64,000 bases of DNA, from positions 16,781,001 to 16,845,000 of the forward strand of contig NC_135566.1 of NCBI RefSeq assembly GCF_964340395.1. Direction: 5' to 3'. Made by a program: the position numbers and the translations under genes. This DNA comes from Glandiceps talaboti. Its lineage: Eukaryota; Hemichordata; Enteropneusta; Spengelidae. Of this stretch, positions 37,776 through 50,395 are shown in pieces. Under the pieces are notes generated by a model that saw nothing but the letters and a program-made list of their open reading frames with translations, was not told the origin of the DNA and did no database searches. Each line of letters starts with the position of its first letter. The first letter of the stretch is position 1.

Positions 37776-38170
37776 AGTGTCAAGATACACCGTTAGCCCT
37801 CGTAATCTCTGCTTGTCTTGACTGTTCTCAAAAAGTTAAGTAGCTACAGCCCAAAAGTCATTGTCAAAAACCAGTGTGTTAAAGTTATGTAATCATATGT
37901 AAATAACATGTAAATTATCACATGTCCACTACATGTGTATGATGATTCATTGCCTACACTTAGCAGTGTACATTTGCATAATTTGCTCATGAATAATAAT
38001 AGCCTGATGAGTTTTCATGGTTGAAGGGACTGCACACAGTCATCGACAAGGCTATTGAGTGAAGATTTTCAATTTGTTATTAGCAGTTTTGACAATGTAA
38101 TCAAGACAAGCAGAGAAGACGAGGGCTAGGGAGGTACTACCAGCCAACGATGTACATATATCTCGACAGT
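37776..38170. mobile_element. Fold-back element family I
   Basis: The left arm GTTAGCCCTCGTAATCTCTG, CTTGTCTTGA is matched by the inverted right arm TCAAGACAAG, CAGAGAAGACGAGGGCTAG near 38100-38130. Outer ends TGTCAAGATA and TATCTCGACA also pair. A half copy is at 12408-12545. The 168-aa open frame that overlaps its left side has no known domain. Confidence 0.75.
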
Positions 38171-38179
38171 GCAGTAAAC

Positions 38180-40690
38180 AGGCTAACATTTGCCAAATGT
38201 TGCCAGCTACTATTTTAAGTTTAAAAAAGAGAGATCACTATTAAAGCGAAAAACAATACCTTGCACATTTTTACTTACTTTTCTGTGGTTTCTTTTTTCT
38301 GGCACTTATATATTGTTCATAAATATTATTCTAAAGTGATGGAATGATACAACTTGATTTCTGTGAAATATTCTATCAAAGTCTGATGTACATTTTTTGA
38401 ATGTTTCTTTTGGTATATTTCTATTTTATGTAATTAAGAGTACAAAAAACAGCCACACTAGTTTTCCAAAATACGCAATCTTTTTTCATCCTCTCTACTT
38501 GATTTATCCAGCTGACAACAGTGTTACGTTAGAATGCACCTCTGGGACAAATTTCCCTGAAACTTCTTCAATTTTCTCAACTTAACATATGAAAGTTTGT
38601 TCCTGATCCCTTTGAAATAACTGAAATAACAAAATTTTGGGGTTCACTGTCTTGTTTTCAAGAAATTTTCAATCTTTCATTTTCCCGTAGTGTATTTGGT
38701 GGCCATATTGGATTCTAAAATGACGTGATTTTGACCACAATTTCAAAAATCTGTATGGTGACCCCCTGACATTTTTTTATTAATTTTACCTGAGGATAGG
38801 CCCAAAGGGTGAGTCTTCTTGATCACAGTGACACCAAAAGTTTAAAGAGTTTATTTCTGAGGTGCATTTTACAAAATATATTTATGATCATAGTATTCAC
38901 TGAATCACAGTCAGAATTCTGTACGTCTTCTGTTACTTTAGTGTGTAAGGTACGCCATGACGGGGCACCCTCACACATCATAGGTTGATGCAGGCAAAGC
39001 GACACGATACAGTCTACTGTTACTGTAACAAAAACAATTCTGTAACATTAATATCTGTGGAATGTTTAACCTTCAAGTTGATTTTCTTATTTAAAATTAC
39101 AAATATTAAAGTTTCACGTAAACGTTTCTTTTGTGTATGGCTTGATGTCAATGATGAAATACTGTTGTAGTACTGTTAATGATAAACTTACAGGTACACT
39201 ACATGAGTGAATATTTTGAGAATGGCAAAAAAAAAATTACCATGATTTTTGAAAATTTATTCAAATTAAAGGGGCGTATGCTGTAACTTGATATTTTTGA
39301 TGGATCCAATCTCCTGTGAATGCAAGTCAAACTTTACATGTAAACCATTGTGATGTCCAAGGTTATCTACACTTTACAGTACATGTCAGAAAAGATATAT
39401 TAAAGCTACACTAGCTGTAACAGAAGCAATGTATTCACAGAAAATTGTTAAAATGTTAGGCCTTGTATATGTTTATTTGTGGTTGATTTAATCCAAAAAG
39501 AGTATCGTAACCAGTTGAAATCATGATTATGTAGGGGTGTTGATTTTGTGGTGTGGACCTAAAAACCTAAAAAATCAATTTGATTGAATTTATTGTACCA
39601 TATAATGTGTGTACAGCTACACAAATATGTTTACCCATAGATGACTCAATACTGTTCAGGGTGTATGATATTATGAGTCAGTCGTAATCAGTTTAAAAAA
39701 ATGTAAGTTGCAGCTAGTGCAGCTTTAATAAGCTTTGCCCCTGAACCACTTGAGCTGCTGAGGTATCTTATATTGCTATGGAAACTGTGCTATCGGCAAA
39801 CTTACATAGCCCCCCCCCCCCCCCCCAAACTAAAACTATTATTGCATGTGGTAGATTACACAAGTGGGTGATAGCAGTGCCTTGGTTATGTGGATATAAT
39901 CACTCTGTAATCAAGATAGTGTATTAAAACACTGAATGAGATTGAATGTGGTGTCACTCCAGTGTTTTTTTAGCTAAGGGCTGTGAACCCCCGGTAACAG
40001 GAAGGAAGGGGGAAATCTGGTATCACTGGCATAATTTCCCATAATATTGGTGGGGACCCTGGTAAAATTACAGGGGAAGTCAAGTAGATTTTACCAAATT
40101 TCGTGCAGGGTCTATGATTTTACTCACATACCACCCTTTAACAAAAACACTACACTCATGAAAAACTTGCTATCCAAGATACATCCCGTTGTTTACTGTG
40201 AGTTAAATTAAAGTAATGTCTACTGATAGTTTATATCAACATGCCGTGATAATTGTTTTAGTTCATACTGTGGTAGCTTGTCGATAAACAATCTGCCATT
40301 GCACCGGCTGTTGCTTGCATAACTCAGTCGATTGACATTGTAACACTTTTCCCATACCATGAATTTCTACAAACACACAAAATCGTCAAAAGTATTCAAC
40401 GATTGATTTCTTTTATTAAAATCTTTCAGCAAATGAAATAGTACTATAGTATTGGATGTAGTTTTTCATCCATAATATTATGTTATGACCAAAAACAAGT
40501 CTGAGACAAGATGAGGTGTATTTTGTAACTAATAACTTATAACTTATAACTTATAACTATAACTTATGCAATATGTATCTTTATCAGATACATAACTTGT
40601 GTTTATGTCATACTAAGTTTACTACATGGTTCAGGCAAGTATGGCAGGTTGCAGTAACATTAGGTATTCTGTCAGAAGTATGCATATAGT
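38180..40690. other. Intergenic, no gene seen
   Basis: Between ANAPC7 and the CUTA 3' end. It holds the half fold-back at 38942-39003, a poly-C run (39811-39827), a copy of repeat family G (39830-39930) and a small TAACTTA tandem repeat (40528-40566). Confidence 0.6.
39830..39930 (+). mobile_element. Dispersed repeat family G
   Basis: ACTAAAACTATTATTGCATG, GTGGTAGATTACACAAGTGG and AATCAAGATAGTGTA are shared with 45225-45330 and, in part, with 5490-5640, 13225-13430 and 15790-15930 (some inverted). Confidence 0.65.
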
Positions 40691-40696
40691 ACATGT

Positions 40697-41475
40697 TCAG
40701 GAGGGTACGCTGTCACTAATCCACTGCAGGTAAGGTGGATTTCCCTGGTCTATCTGTACACTTATCACCTCGGCTACATCATATGGATGATTTTCCCTCA
40801 CGTAGGCAGATACTTCCGGGATTTTTGCAGTGCGTGTTTTAATCATCATGAGGACTTCACTGTCTTCTTCCACTTTGCCTTGCCACTTGTAGACGGATGT
40901 CAGACCAGGAATGATGTTAACACATGCAACCAAATCTTTTTCTACTAATCCCCTGCCAAATAAGAAAAAAAATGTACCTTTATATTCTTGGATCACTATA
41001 CTATCTGATCAGTGAAGCCCTAAGAATGAAATGAATTCTTTCATTCAGGACCAAATTTTTCTGTACATCTGCTAAACAACTTTTTCCACTGCCAAATTGT
41101 AATCCTGGGTATTTGCTTTTTGTTCGCATAACACATTTTCATGTAGTGAAACTTGGCAATTTGTTTCATGCTGTTATAAAACTGAGATTTTTTTACCTTT
41201 GCTAGACTATAGAAAGTTGTGATCAGATAAATAGTGTGCATGCAGTACAATGTTGAACAATAATGACAGTCCGAGAGGGTTTATTTATCTAACAATAATG
41301 ATGGTCCTAGGGGGTTTATTTATCTAACAATAATCATGGAAGTATAACTTGATTACGGTCCTAGTTTTTGTATCTTAGATGACAGCATTTGATTGGTTCT
41401 AAGTACTTTCATAAAGATTTTGACATTCCAAAAATTTGAACAATTACATCTTTCATGTGCCAAGTTTATGTATTG

Positions 41476-41509
<34 letters not shown>

Positions 41510-42028
41510 TGTATGTATGTATGTATGTATGTATGTATGTATGTACATACGTACGTACGTACATACATACATACATACATTATACATACATGAATACATA
41601 CATACATACATACATACATACATACATACATACATACATACATACATACATACATACATACATACATACATACATACATACATACATACATACATACATA
41701 CATACATACATTATTTCTATGTTTACTACACAACATATATGCTATAACAAGATTTACATGTAAAGTTACATTTCTGGCCTTTCCTTTACTTAATTTCTTA
41801 GTTTCAGCACATACAGTGATGTATTGGATGGCAAGAGAAAATTGCATCTCCTTTCCATTACTAGTAGTACTAATACTTGTCTCTTTTATTTTTAATTAAT
41901 CATGGATCTATTATAGATTAGATCTATTAATCAATTAATTAATACCTCGCAAGTTTGGTTGCCACATCTTTGTCTGGACAAGTAACGAAAGCAGCAGAAT
42001 GAAGTCCTTTCACCTGTTCGGTTGCCAT
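40697..42028 (-). CDS. CUTA: Divalent-cation tolerance protein CutA, 2 coding exons
   Basis: Small trimeric ferredoxin-like protein found from bacteria to mammals; in bacteria linked to copper tolerance and in mammals to processing and anchoring of acetylcholinesterase. Minus-strand exons 42028-41946 and 40952-40697 give 112 residues. Family signatures are complete: [50 protein letters not shown] and [14 protein letters not shown] followed by GNPPYLQWI near the end. The start Met at 42028 gives the short cytosolic form. An acceptor-like sequence (CTTCTAG) about 18 nt upstream and an open frame (FFCT-Met) leave room for another 5' exon encoding the signal/anchor region seen in vertebrate long isoforms; I could not identify it. 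The gene is head-to-head with MUL1. Confidence 0.92.
41478..41710. repeat. Inverted tetranucleotide tract (TATG)n-(TACA)n
   Basis: About 67 bp of (TATG)n switch through CGTACGTACG to about 160 bp of (CATA)n, the reverse complement. The two tracts can pair into a hairpin with a stem of more than 60 bp. It is in the single CUTA intron. Confidence 0.9.
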
Positions 42029-42732
42029 GGTGCAGAAAAATCTCCTAGAAGCAAACCACAGTAAAGACATAGAAGTAAGAGCCAAGATGATGTGCTTTGT
42101 ATAGCTCAACGTGGTCATCCGTATATGCCTTTCTGCCTAATGCCTTTACACTTGCAGCACACAAGTCTTAAATTCATTAGTCAGTAATCCTCAGAACATA
42201 TCTTCGAAATCAAACTAATATTCAATTACATCAAAATGTCAACGAAATATTAAATAATGTATTTCGTAAATAATAATTTTGTATCATTGAAGTACAAGAC
42301 ATTCTTTGTTGTTAAACGTTTCAATATTTAAGAGGAACATTATTTATTTTCTTTGCACAAGCTAGCTACGAATCGACGCAATGGGTATTACCCTGTGTGA
42401 GGTCAAAGGTGCATGGTACAGCCGGGCGGCGAGTGCAGTGGTGAGCGATCGAAGACATAAGCTCTGAAATTCGGTGAACCTTAGCAGGTTTCCTTCACCT
42501 TTTCATTACTTTTGTTATTTTGTTGCGGAAAAATAATGATTTTTGAAGTCTGTACGTCAGAACAGTGACAAGGTATCCCGACTAAACGCGTGTGAGTTCG
42601 GTAACCCGCCTCGCAACCCGACATTTGTTTGGCTTCCTTAGCTTTGGGTAGTTGGTACTGTAGTGAAACTGAAACTCGAAAAGGTGAAGATACCAGTTAG
42701 TTCAGTCACTCCACGTCAACAACACCAACACA
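42029..42732. promoter_or_regulatory. Bidirectional promoter region of CUTA and MUL1
   Basis: About 700 bp between divergent start codons. The part from 42360 to 42720 is richer in GC and CpG than the flanks (CGCGTG, TTCGGTAACCCGCC, CTCGCAACCCG). No TATA box is evident. Any untranslated first exon of CUTA would lie here. Confidence 0.55.
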
Positions 42733-44428
42733 ATGTTTACCGATTTTCTAGTTGTTGGTTGCGGGACTGCAGCAACGGCACTGACATGGTACTTATGTCG
42801 AGGGAAACAGCAAAGTATTGATACCATCAAGGTAAGTCTTACCGGCGTACAGGTGTAAAAGACTAAAGTGTACATGGCACATGCATGATGTAACCAGTGT
42901 TACGGAAGTCCAAAATCCGGAACTAAAGCAAAACAAGACATTGCACACTCATCTGTAGGTCTTCAGACTCGCGAGATCGTACTGTTATAATTTATCATAA
43001 ATGTAAACAATATTTTCGAAATTAACGAGTAAGGTTAGAACAGTTTACCGTGGCTTCGGATGCATGAAGGTTGTCTCTCCCCAATATATCCATGCAGTAT
43101 AAAGCTTAGGGCGAAACATTACATACATACAACCATACAATTAAAATTCCCCTCCATTGTCTATGGTGCCTGAATTTACATGGGGTAGGAAGCCATTGAG
43201 GCTTTTAAAGACCCCTTACTGTTCTGAGGTGGTTATCAATACATGCTTTAAAATGATTAACTGATGAATTAGCAATAACCCTTTCTGGTAAACCTTTCCA
43301 AATGTCTACGACACGTTGACTGAAAAAATATTTCTGCATATCCAATCTGGATCTGTCCTTAAATAATTTCAAACTGTGTCCTCTTGTTGTCGAAGTAGAT
43401 ACATTGAAAAACACAACTGGATCAACAAGAGTATGCCCATGGAAAAATGTATACACTTCCAGCAAATCTGCTGTGATCCATCTGGTTTCTCTAAAAGTTG
43501 TCAGTTTCAATACGTGTAACCAGTCCTCGTAATTCAAGCCTGGGTTCCCAATCAAAATCATGGTACAAAGCACTGAATTAGTGCAAGTTTTATCACATTT
43601 GCCCTTCCTCCTTCCAAAATTCCTCAACTTTAGCAAAGAAACTTACATGGTAACTAAAGTTATGAATTTTGTGTATTTACAGGCAGCACCGACACTAAAG
43701 ATTGATGCCAACCTGAAAAATATCATTGGCGAAGCACCCAATCAAAGTCTTCCTTACGTAGCTATTGAAGGTGAAGCTAAACCTATAGGACAAACTCTGA
43801 AGAGTGAATATGTTGCTGGAATGGTTGGACTAATCCAAACCCTGATAGTCAAAGAACATAAAACAGAGTGGAGTAAAAGTACCAGGGTTTGGTAAGTTTT
43901 CGTGTCCTAATTTTTTCTGTCAAAATACCTTATTTTTTATAACACTATGTATTCTCATCATGGAAGAACTTAGTCTAGTTCCTGACGACCATGTCCCAAT
44001 TTTACACTACATTATCTTCACACATTACGTCTAGTCGATGTCGTTACTCTAGGCATTAAATGTGGTTAAACGCCATGCTGGGTGAAGCGCAAACAGCACA
44101 TGTCAGTAGTAATCCATCACAAATTGACAGGCTGTCGTTATCACTCATTAATATTCATTTGGTACAGCTGTTTTGACTGTTGCAGGAATTTTGCATGTAA
44201 TAACAAGTTATCGTTCATGCTTTCATTGGAATAATGTGCTAGAAGTGCTCTCATAATCATAGAATGTTTGGTTTTGTTGATCTTAGAGGGAAACAACTTT
44301 TACCAACACATCCCGTTACAGTAATAGCCGTACTGTGGTAGATTGTAGAACTGTAGATCGCTAAAATGTGATAGGTTGCTGGTTGTTGTTGCTATTGTTG
44401 TTGTTGTTGCTGCTGCTGCTGCTGCTGC

Positions 44429-44475
<47 letters not shown>

Positions 44476-46436
44476 TTTTCGACCATGCACAACATCAGCA
44501 CATGCCACTTTCCTCTGTTCCCCTTGAAATGATCTCAGCATTGATAGTACAATCAACAGTTTACTGTGAACCATAGAACCGTAAAAACTGAACTCCACCT
44601 CCAGTCTGCTGAAACTAAAATCACATGGGGATGCGACAACATCATCATGTTTATATAAACACTGTAGGGGGGGGGGGAGCACAGAATTATGTGTGAGAGT
44701 AAAAACATTGAATAGATATAATGTGTGAAGATAACGTAGTGTACAATCGGAACACAGTCATCAGGAACTAGCCTTGGAAGCACTAAGATTCATACACAAG
44801 TTCCCTTCTTCCACATCTGATTGAGAAACAGACATGTTTTGAACAAATCACTTGTCCTTCTTCAGTGTCTAACTGTCTGACAGATTGATCCAAATTCACA
44901 GGAGGTGTTGAGCAACCAGAGGTGTGAAAAGGTTAGCTTCAATATATGTAAATTCAGGTGTGAAAGTACTTGTCAGTTATGTACATCTAACTGTCCACAT
45001 TCTGTGATGATGTCACTGTTGATTGGTGGAATGTCATATTTTCCTACATTGGCATTAAGTGACTTTCGCTTTTTTTTTCTTTTCTTTTTTTTCTTTGACT
45101 AGTGAAGTGAATTCTGAGTAAATTATTGAAAAACAGTTTTAAAATGTTATGATTTCTGTTATGTTTTGGACTTTTTACAACTGTGGTAACTGAGGCTTCG
45201 GATTACTAAGATAGATACAAGCTAAAACTATTGTTGTTCAATGTGGTAGATTACACAAGTGGGTGATAGTGGTTCCTCTGTTGTGTGAATCTAATCACCC
45301 AATGATCAAGATAGTGTAAACATTGGAGGTCCCAATACAGTACACTCAATTATCTTGTAAGTCCCCCAAAGTTAGAATTCATGGATCTCTTCAACTCTTA
45401 TAGAATATTTCTTGAGTGAATATGTTTCATGGTGCATCTGAATGTTACCATTCATTCAGGCCTTCAATTCTTGAATCAAAATACACAATTGAAAAATTCA
45501 AAAATGAAAACCAGTTGTTTTAGTATAACAGGTGGATTGTGAATGATGTATGGTTTTTAGTGAGCTATCATAAGATGTGCAAACTTGATATGGCACCCAC
45601 CCCAAAAAGAACAATAGTAACAACCGACATACCACACCACACCGCACCACACTAGGTTGCAGCAGTTCTGATAAACAATGTAAAATGTTATGTGGTCTGA
45701 TATATTTTTCCACTTTTTTTGCAGGCAAGATACTGACAGATTTATCCAAAACACAACTAGGCATGTACCATTTTGTTTAGAGGGGGAACAGGCCTCTGTG
45801 GATGTTGATCAACCCCTAGATGCTAGTGGTTTGAACCTGGAGACCATCTATGACAAATTTGCACCAATAGAGGCCTCCCTAGGACAGTCCATTGTAAACT
45901 GGGCAACTGGTGAAAAAACTAAGGGGTATGAAGAAATTGAAAAAATTCTTCCTGTAGGTACGATGTTGACAGGTTTAGGAAAACTGACATTGGAAAATGA
46001 AAGGCTTCAACTTGGGCCACCGACAGAACAAGGAGATTATATGCTAAGTACACTAAGTCGAAGCCAAATAGTTAAAGGAATGGATGCTAGGTTACGTATC
46101 TGGAAGACTTTCATGTATATATTTGGTGCTACTACAGCTATCATTACACTAGCATATCTATGGAAATGGGTGAAAAAGTATCGTGAAAGAAGAATTATGC
46201 AGCAACAAATGGAAGAATTTCGTCAGCATCAAAGGAGAGGGGCAACTGAAGGGGAAGATAATGAAAATCCTAATGCTAGTGTTTGTGTTGTATGCCTTAC
46301 CAATCCTAGAGAAGTGGTCATTTTGAATTGTGGTCACATTTGTGCTTGTTCAAACTGTGTTGAAGCACTACGACCGCCACATTGTCCAATTTGTAGACAG
46401 AGAATCGCAAGAACCATTCCAGTGTTCCATCCTTAG
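42733..46436 (+). CDS. MUL1: Mitochondrial E3 ubiquitin ligase 1 (MULAN/MAPL), 3 exons
   Basis: RING-type ubiquitin/SUMO ligase of the mitochondrial outer membrane, acting on mitofusin, Drp1 and signalling proteins. Exons 42733-42831, 43683-43891 and 45725-46436 join in phase to 339 residues (human 352). Layout: N-terminal membrane helix (residues ~5-22, VVGCGTAATALTWYLC); BAM/GIDE domain facing the intermembrane space (~40-225, including LPYVAIEGEAKPIGQTLKS); second membrane helix (~231-249, FMYIFGATTAIITLAYLW); C3HC4 RING at residues 290-326 (CVVC...C.H.CACSNC...CPIC) and the usual extreme C-terminus RIARTIPVF. All RING zinc ligands are present. The last exon holds two thirds of the protein, as in other animals. 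Confidence 0.97.
43120..43636 (-). pseudogene. Non-LTR retrotransposon fragment, reverse transcriptase C-terminus
   Basis: An antisense open frame of 143 codons (43205-43636) in MUL1 intron 1 encodes the C-terminal tail typical of LINE ORF2 proteins: LKLTTFRETRWITADLLEVY, STTRGHSLKLFKDRSRLDM, RKYFFSQR-like QKYFFSQRVVDIWKGLPE and SSVNHFKACIDNHL at the stop. The upstream RT and endonuclease domains are absent, so this is a 5'-truncated, dead insertion; a short 3' UTR follows to about 43120. It is assigned by characteristic motifs from family knowledge. Confidence 0.85.
44383..44476. repeat. (TTG)n/(CTG)n triplet repeat
   Basis: About 30 triplets of TTG with an inner CTG run in MUL1 intron 2. 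Read in frame it would give poly-Gln or poly-Val, but it is intronic. Confidence 0.95.
45225..45330 (+). mobile_element. Dispersed repeat family G
   Basis: Matches 39830-39930: CTAAAACTATTGTTG, GTGGTAGATTACACAAGTGG, GTGATAG, TGATCAAGATAGTGTAAAC. Confidence 0.65.
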
Positions 46437-47170
46437 GACAATGCTTCTGCTCATGATAAGCTGTATCCAGCTGTATCTGTAGTTAGAAAGTGTCACAAGC
46501 TGAGTTTGTAGCAAGCTTTTTATTCCATGAAAATACATACTTAGTACATAAACCTCAAAAGTCAATTTTCCGGTTCCAAGATGCATTGTGCAAGAGAATG
46601 TTGCTTATGTTGTTACATTTCGTCTTGTTTTGTCAATATTGGCCCTCGGCTTACTACGTTTGAAATAACATTTTCATCTGGAAATGGTGGAAAGACTTCT
46701 TTAATAATGGGTGATTTTATAGAACAAAGACTAAACACCATCAATGATAGAGGAGGATTTTACGGGTGAACCCAGGGTATGGTCAGGTGACAGCCATCCC
46801 CTGAGTAGCGCATACAAACCCCTCAGTGCATACACTATACATGGCGTTGTATGGAGAGATGCGCAATGCATCTTGGAAATGGCAACAGGTCCATTAATCT
46901 ATGCAATGTTGATGCATGCCTTTAATGATATTAAAGATTGTCTTCTGGCATTGTTGGCACATTGATGGCATAATTCCAGTATATATGCATACCAAATAAT
47001 GACATCATAATATAGTTTATGTATTATGCATATATACATGGCTTGAGTTCTGCCATAGCAAGTGCTGCTTCAGTAAACAGCCAGTTACAAAATTATTATG
47101 TCCTTGAGTGGGCTTGCTAAGGTTGATTGACATCAATTTATTTGATGTGATATAAAATTATTATTAGCTG
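46437..47170 (+). other. MUL1 3' UTR and flank
   Basis: No further coding exon is seen. ATTAAA at 46930-46935 is a possible polyadenylation signal; a canonical AATAAA does not occur until 48011. The transcript end is therefore uncertain. Confidence 0.4.
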
Positions 47171-47178
47171 CCTGAGAT

Positions 47179-47302
<124 letters not shown>

Positions 47303-47380
47303 CATATCAGCCACACCATTCACTTCCATCTCACTGCAATCTGATTAAAATCTGATGTGGGATTATGGTTCCTCTTCTGT

Positions 47381-47465
47381 CATTTGTTTTTGAAATTGTT
47401 CTTTCGGGAGTGAGCACCTTCTGCTGGTGCTCACTCCCGCAGAACAACAAAATTGAAAACAAACA
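47381..47465. other. Strong hairpin with perfect 14-bp stem and extended arms
   Basis: CGGGAGTGAGCACC (47405-47418) and GGTGCTCACTCCCG (47426-47439) are perfect inverted copies around a 7-nt loop. The pairing extends outwards imperfectly (TTTGTTTTTGAAATTGTTCT against AGAACAACAAAATTGAAAAC plus AAA), giving about 36-bp arms. It could be a miRNA-like precursor or a small palindromic element. Confidence 0.8.
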
Positions 47466-48471
47466 ACAATATACAAAAGAAATAGAGGTAAATGAAGTAT
47501 TTGAGTCATATTCTTGCATCACATTGATCCCACTTTATGCGATTTCATATAAGAATGAAATTGCATATTAAGTAGGAAAATTTACATATTGTGGAAATCA
47601 CACTTCAAGCAGCTAGTCATAATTTATCCATTGAACTGTCTAATCAAGTTTTAGTAAGTCTATGTCCATGTCAGGGAGTCATTTTGTATAAAACAAATAG
47701 TTATATGTATCAGAGTCTTACACTTTACTGCGATTTGTGAATTACATGATAGTGCTAAAAAGTATTCCTGTCAACTGCAGTCCAGATATTAGACAGGACT
47801 GAACATGTATTTCAAAGAGATATCTTACAAACTAATTGTAATGAAAGTTTGCTATCATATCGTGTGAAGTGTAGTACGTTGCTGCGTGCAAATAAGCAAA
47901 TTTATTGTTCCCAGACAAATATTTTGCTAGTATAGTTATTTACATATTGAATGATGGCGTTTAGTAGTATAGCGTAGTTCTAAAACCACAGGCCTTGTTG
48001 CAATGATGATAATAAAACAAGCACCTTGATTTTCATTGCCTCAGCAGAAAAATAATAATACAAGATACATGTAGGTTATTACAGGTGAACATGCATGTAC
48101 AGTGTTTTTGCTAAGAGCGGTAAGTAGGTAAAAACTACTGCAGTTCCTGTGCCATTTTACCAGGATTCTCAAATGAAACTACTATACATTGTATAGGAGA
48201 CTATACCACTTTCCCTCTTTGCCCCTTTGTTGTTACCAAGATTTGCCCAGCAACCTTAGCAAAAACACTTATGTAGAACATGTAGTGTTGACCTATTAAT
48301 CCTGTATATGGCAGCTATGTTATGTGACTTCAAAATACTGATTTAGGATTTCTTACTTTTTCAAGTTTTTGGCAATTTTCATTTTACTGTCCAGTGTGAG
48401 AATAGTATATGGATAGTGTATGTATTCTGTATATCGTTCAGTTGGACATATGCAGATACTGAATGCATGGT

Positions 48472-48841
48472 ACAACTGCTGACATTAGACCGTGGACACA
48501 TGGAACCTGTTACAATCAGGGAAAGCAAGCAAATGAATTAGATTAATAACACTTGGCACAACATGTATTGGAAGTACAGAGACTTGTATTACATTCCATC
48601 ATTTGATAAGAACAGTTGTATGACCACTTTACATAATACAAACAAAATTTCCAGTTTCCCTGGCATTTCATGTACACATAAAGAGGCCATAAAACTGTTC
48701 TTTTCAAACCATGGTGTGTATTAAATACAAGTCTCTGCTGTTCTAACATGCTAAGCCAAATGTTATTAAATCCAATTCATTTGTTTATTTTCCCTGTTTG
48801 TAACAGGTTTCATTCTTCCACGGTCTGATGTCCACAGTTGT
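48472..48841. mobile_element. Fold-back element family C, copy 2
   Basis: Edges ACAACTGCTGACATTAGACC and GGTCTGATGTCCACAGTTGT are inverted copies; the body matches 27988-28376 (GAATTAGATTAATAACACTT, AAAGAGGCCATAAAACTGTT). Confidence 0.85.
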
Positions 48842-49128
48842 TTTATAAATCAGCTTGATAAAGCAGGTGATTCATATCATTTGATAGTAAAACTTGGTCA
48901 CACCACAATCCCTCCATCAGGGACTGGTCACACTGACAGCAATTAATATGCTTTAGTTTTGATAATATTAGAGAATGTAAAATTACAGAGATTGCAAGAG
49001 ATGTATTGCCATTACATCGTCCAAAAAAATCCACATTTGATAACTGTGGTAATTGAGTACCAGTCTTACTTACTGACTGTTTATACAAATTTTAGGAGTT
49101 GTAAAACTTGTTTGAATTACATGATCAG

Positions 49129-49299
49129 CAGTGTGCCCTCTAAGCCACTTTGACACACCATTGACACACACAATTTCTAGTGACGCACCAAAATTTGATG
49201 TTCCTATATCTCTTACTATGTGGTGACTCACAAGAAATGCAAGTTTTTATCATTTTGACCCAGAACAACAAAATTTGGCTGTCATTAAAGGGCACACTG
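49129..49299 (-). mobile_element. hAT-type MITE (family M), copy 2, perfect 8-bp target duplication
   Basis: TIRs CAGTGTGCCCTCTAA and TTAAAGGGCACACTG. It is flanked by ATGATCAG on both sides (49121-49128 and 49300-49307). The interior (TGTGGTGACTCACAAGAAAT) is the reverse of the 14266-14435 copy. Confidence 0.92.
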
Positions 49300-50024
49300 A
49301 TGATCAGCGTTTATGAATATCAATGATGTTGCACCCATGTATGAAACTTTATCACACAGCTGATTGAAATCTGGATATGTGTTTTGTGGACTGAGATTGT
49401 ATGGCAGACTTGAGGGAGTAAGTCTAAAGTAAAGATTTGGTAAAGGTTTTGTCATATACCCAATCAGGTGACATAGAAACATCATTTGAAGTACATAATC
49501 ATATAAATTGGCGGCAAAATATTTTTTTATTTGTAAAAATGTAAAAAGTGTGGACAAATTTAGAAAGCCAAATCACTGAGTGAACAGATATCAACAAGCA
49601 CGCCACTTGCCATATTTGGGCAAAGTGTGCCAGGGCTTGATACAGAAAATTGTTGCTGGGTTTGATGCACATGCTCGCCACTGAATTGCATAAATTGATA
49701 AAACAAGTTATTAATCACATATTTTTGTTGATTTTACTTGGCAATGTATGACTCCCTATGACATCGTCAAATGGCAACACATCAAGTTTTCTGCATATAC
49801 TGTAATCAAATTAATCTCGTTTTGCTGGACTTGTAGTTATATGTGTACAAACAAATAAATGTATGGTAAATAGAGGTTTAGCATGCTACTAACAGTAAGT
49901 TGAATAGCTTTAAATTTTTATTTTAGTGAATGATGGTAAATACCTAATTATAAAGTCACTTTAACTAATGAAAAAATGTTTTACTCAGGAGGGAATCTTC
50001 AGTTTTTTTTGAGAAGAGTGAGAT

Positions 50025-50395
50025 ACAACCACTGACAACCAAGCATTGACAATGGGAACTCATACAAAAGGGAAAAGTAAACAAATTAATTGTATTAGAA
50101 CACTTGGCATGGTGTGCTAGAAGTACAGAGACTTGTATTACATTTCATGGTTTGATAAGAACAGTTTTATAGCCTCTTTATGTGTACATGAAATGCCAGG
50201 GGAACTGGAAAGTCATTTGTAAATGTGAGCTATTATGTAAAGAGGCCATAAAACTGTATCAAATGATGAAATGTAATATAAGTCTGTGTACTTCTTATAT
50301 GTTGTGCCAAATGTTGTAAGACCCAATTAATTTGTTTACTTTCCCTGATTGTACCAAGTTCCATCTGTCAAAGCTCTTGCTTGTTGCTGGTTGCA
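50025..50395. mobile_element. Fold-back element family C, copy 3
   Basis: Contains GGCATGGTGTGCTAGAAGTA, TATAGCCTCTTTATGTG, GTAAAGAGGCCATAAAACTG and the complementary edges. More diverged than copies 1 and 2. Confidence 0.8.

Noticed and set aside
37290-37796. 168-codon open frame downstream of ANAPC7
   Set aside because: No recognisable domain, and its 3' part is the short fold-back element and family I arm.
44392-44682. Minus-strand frame ending in a poly-glutamine run
   Set aside because: It is the intronic TTG/CTG triplet repeat of MUL1 read on the opposite strand.
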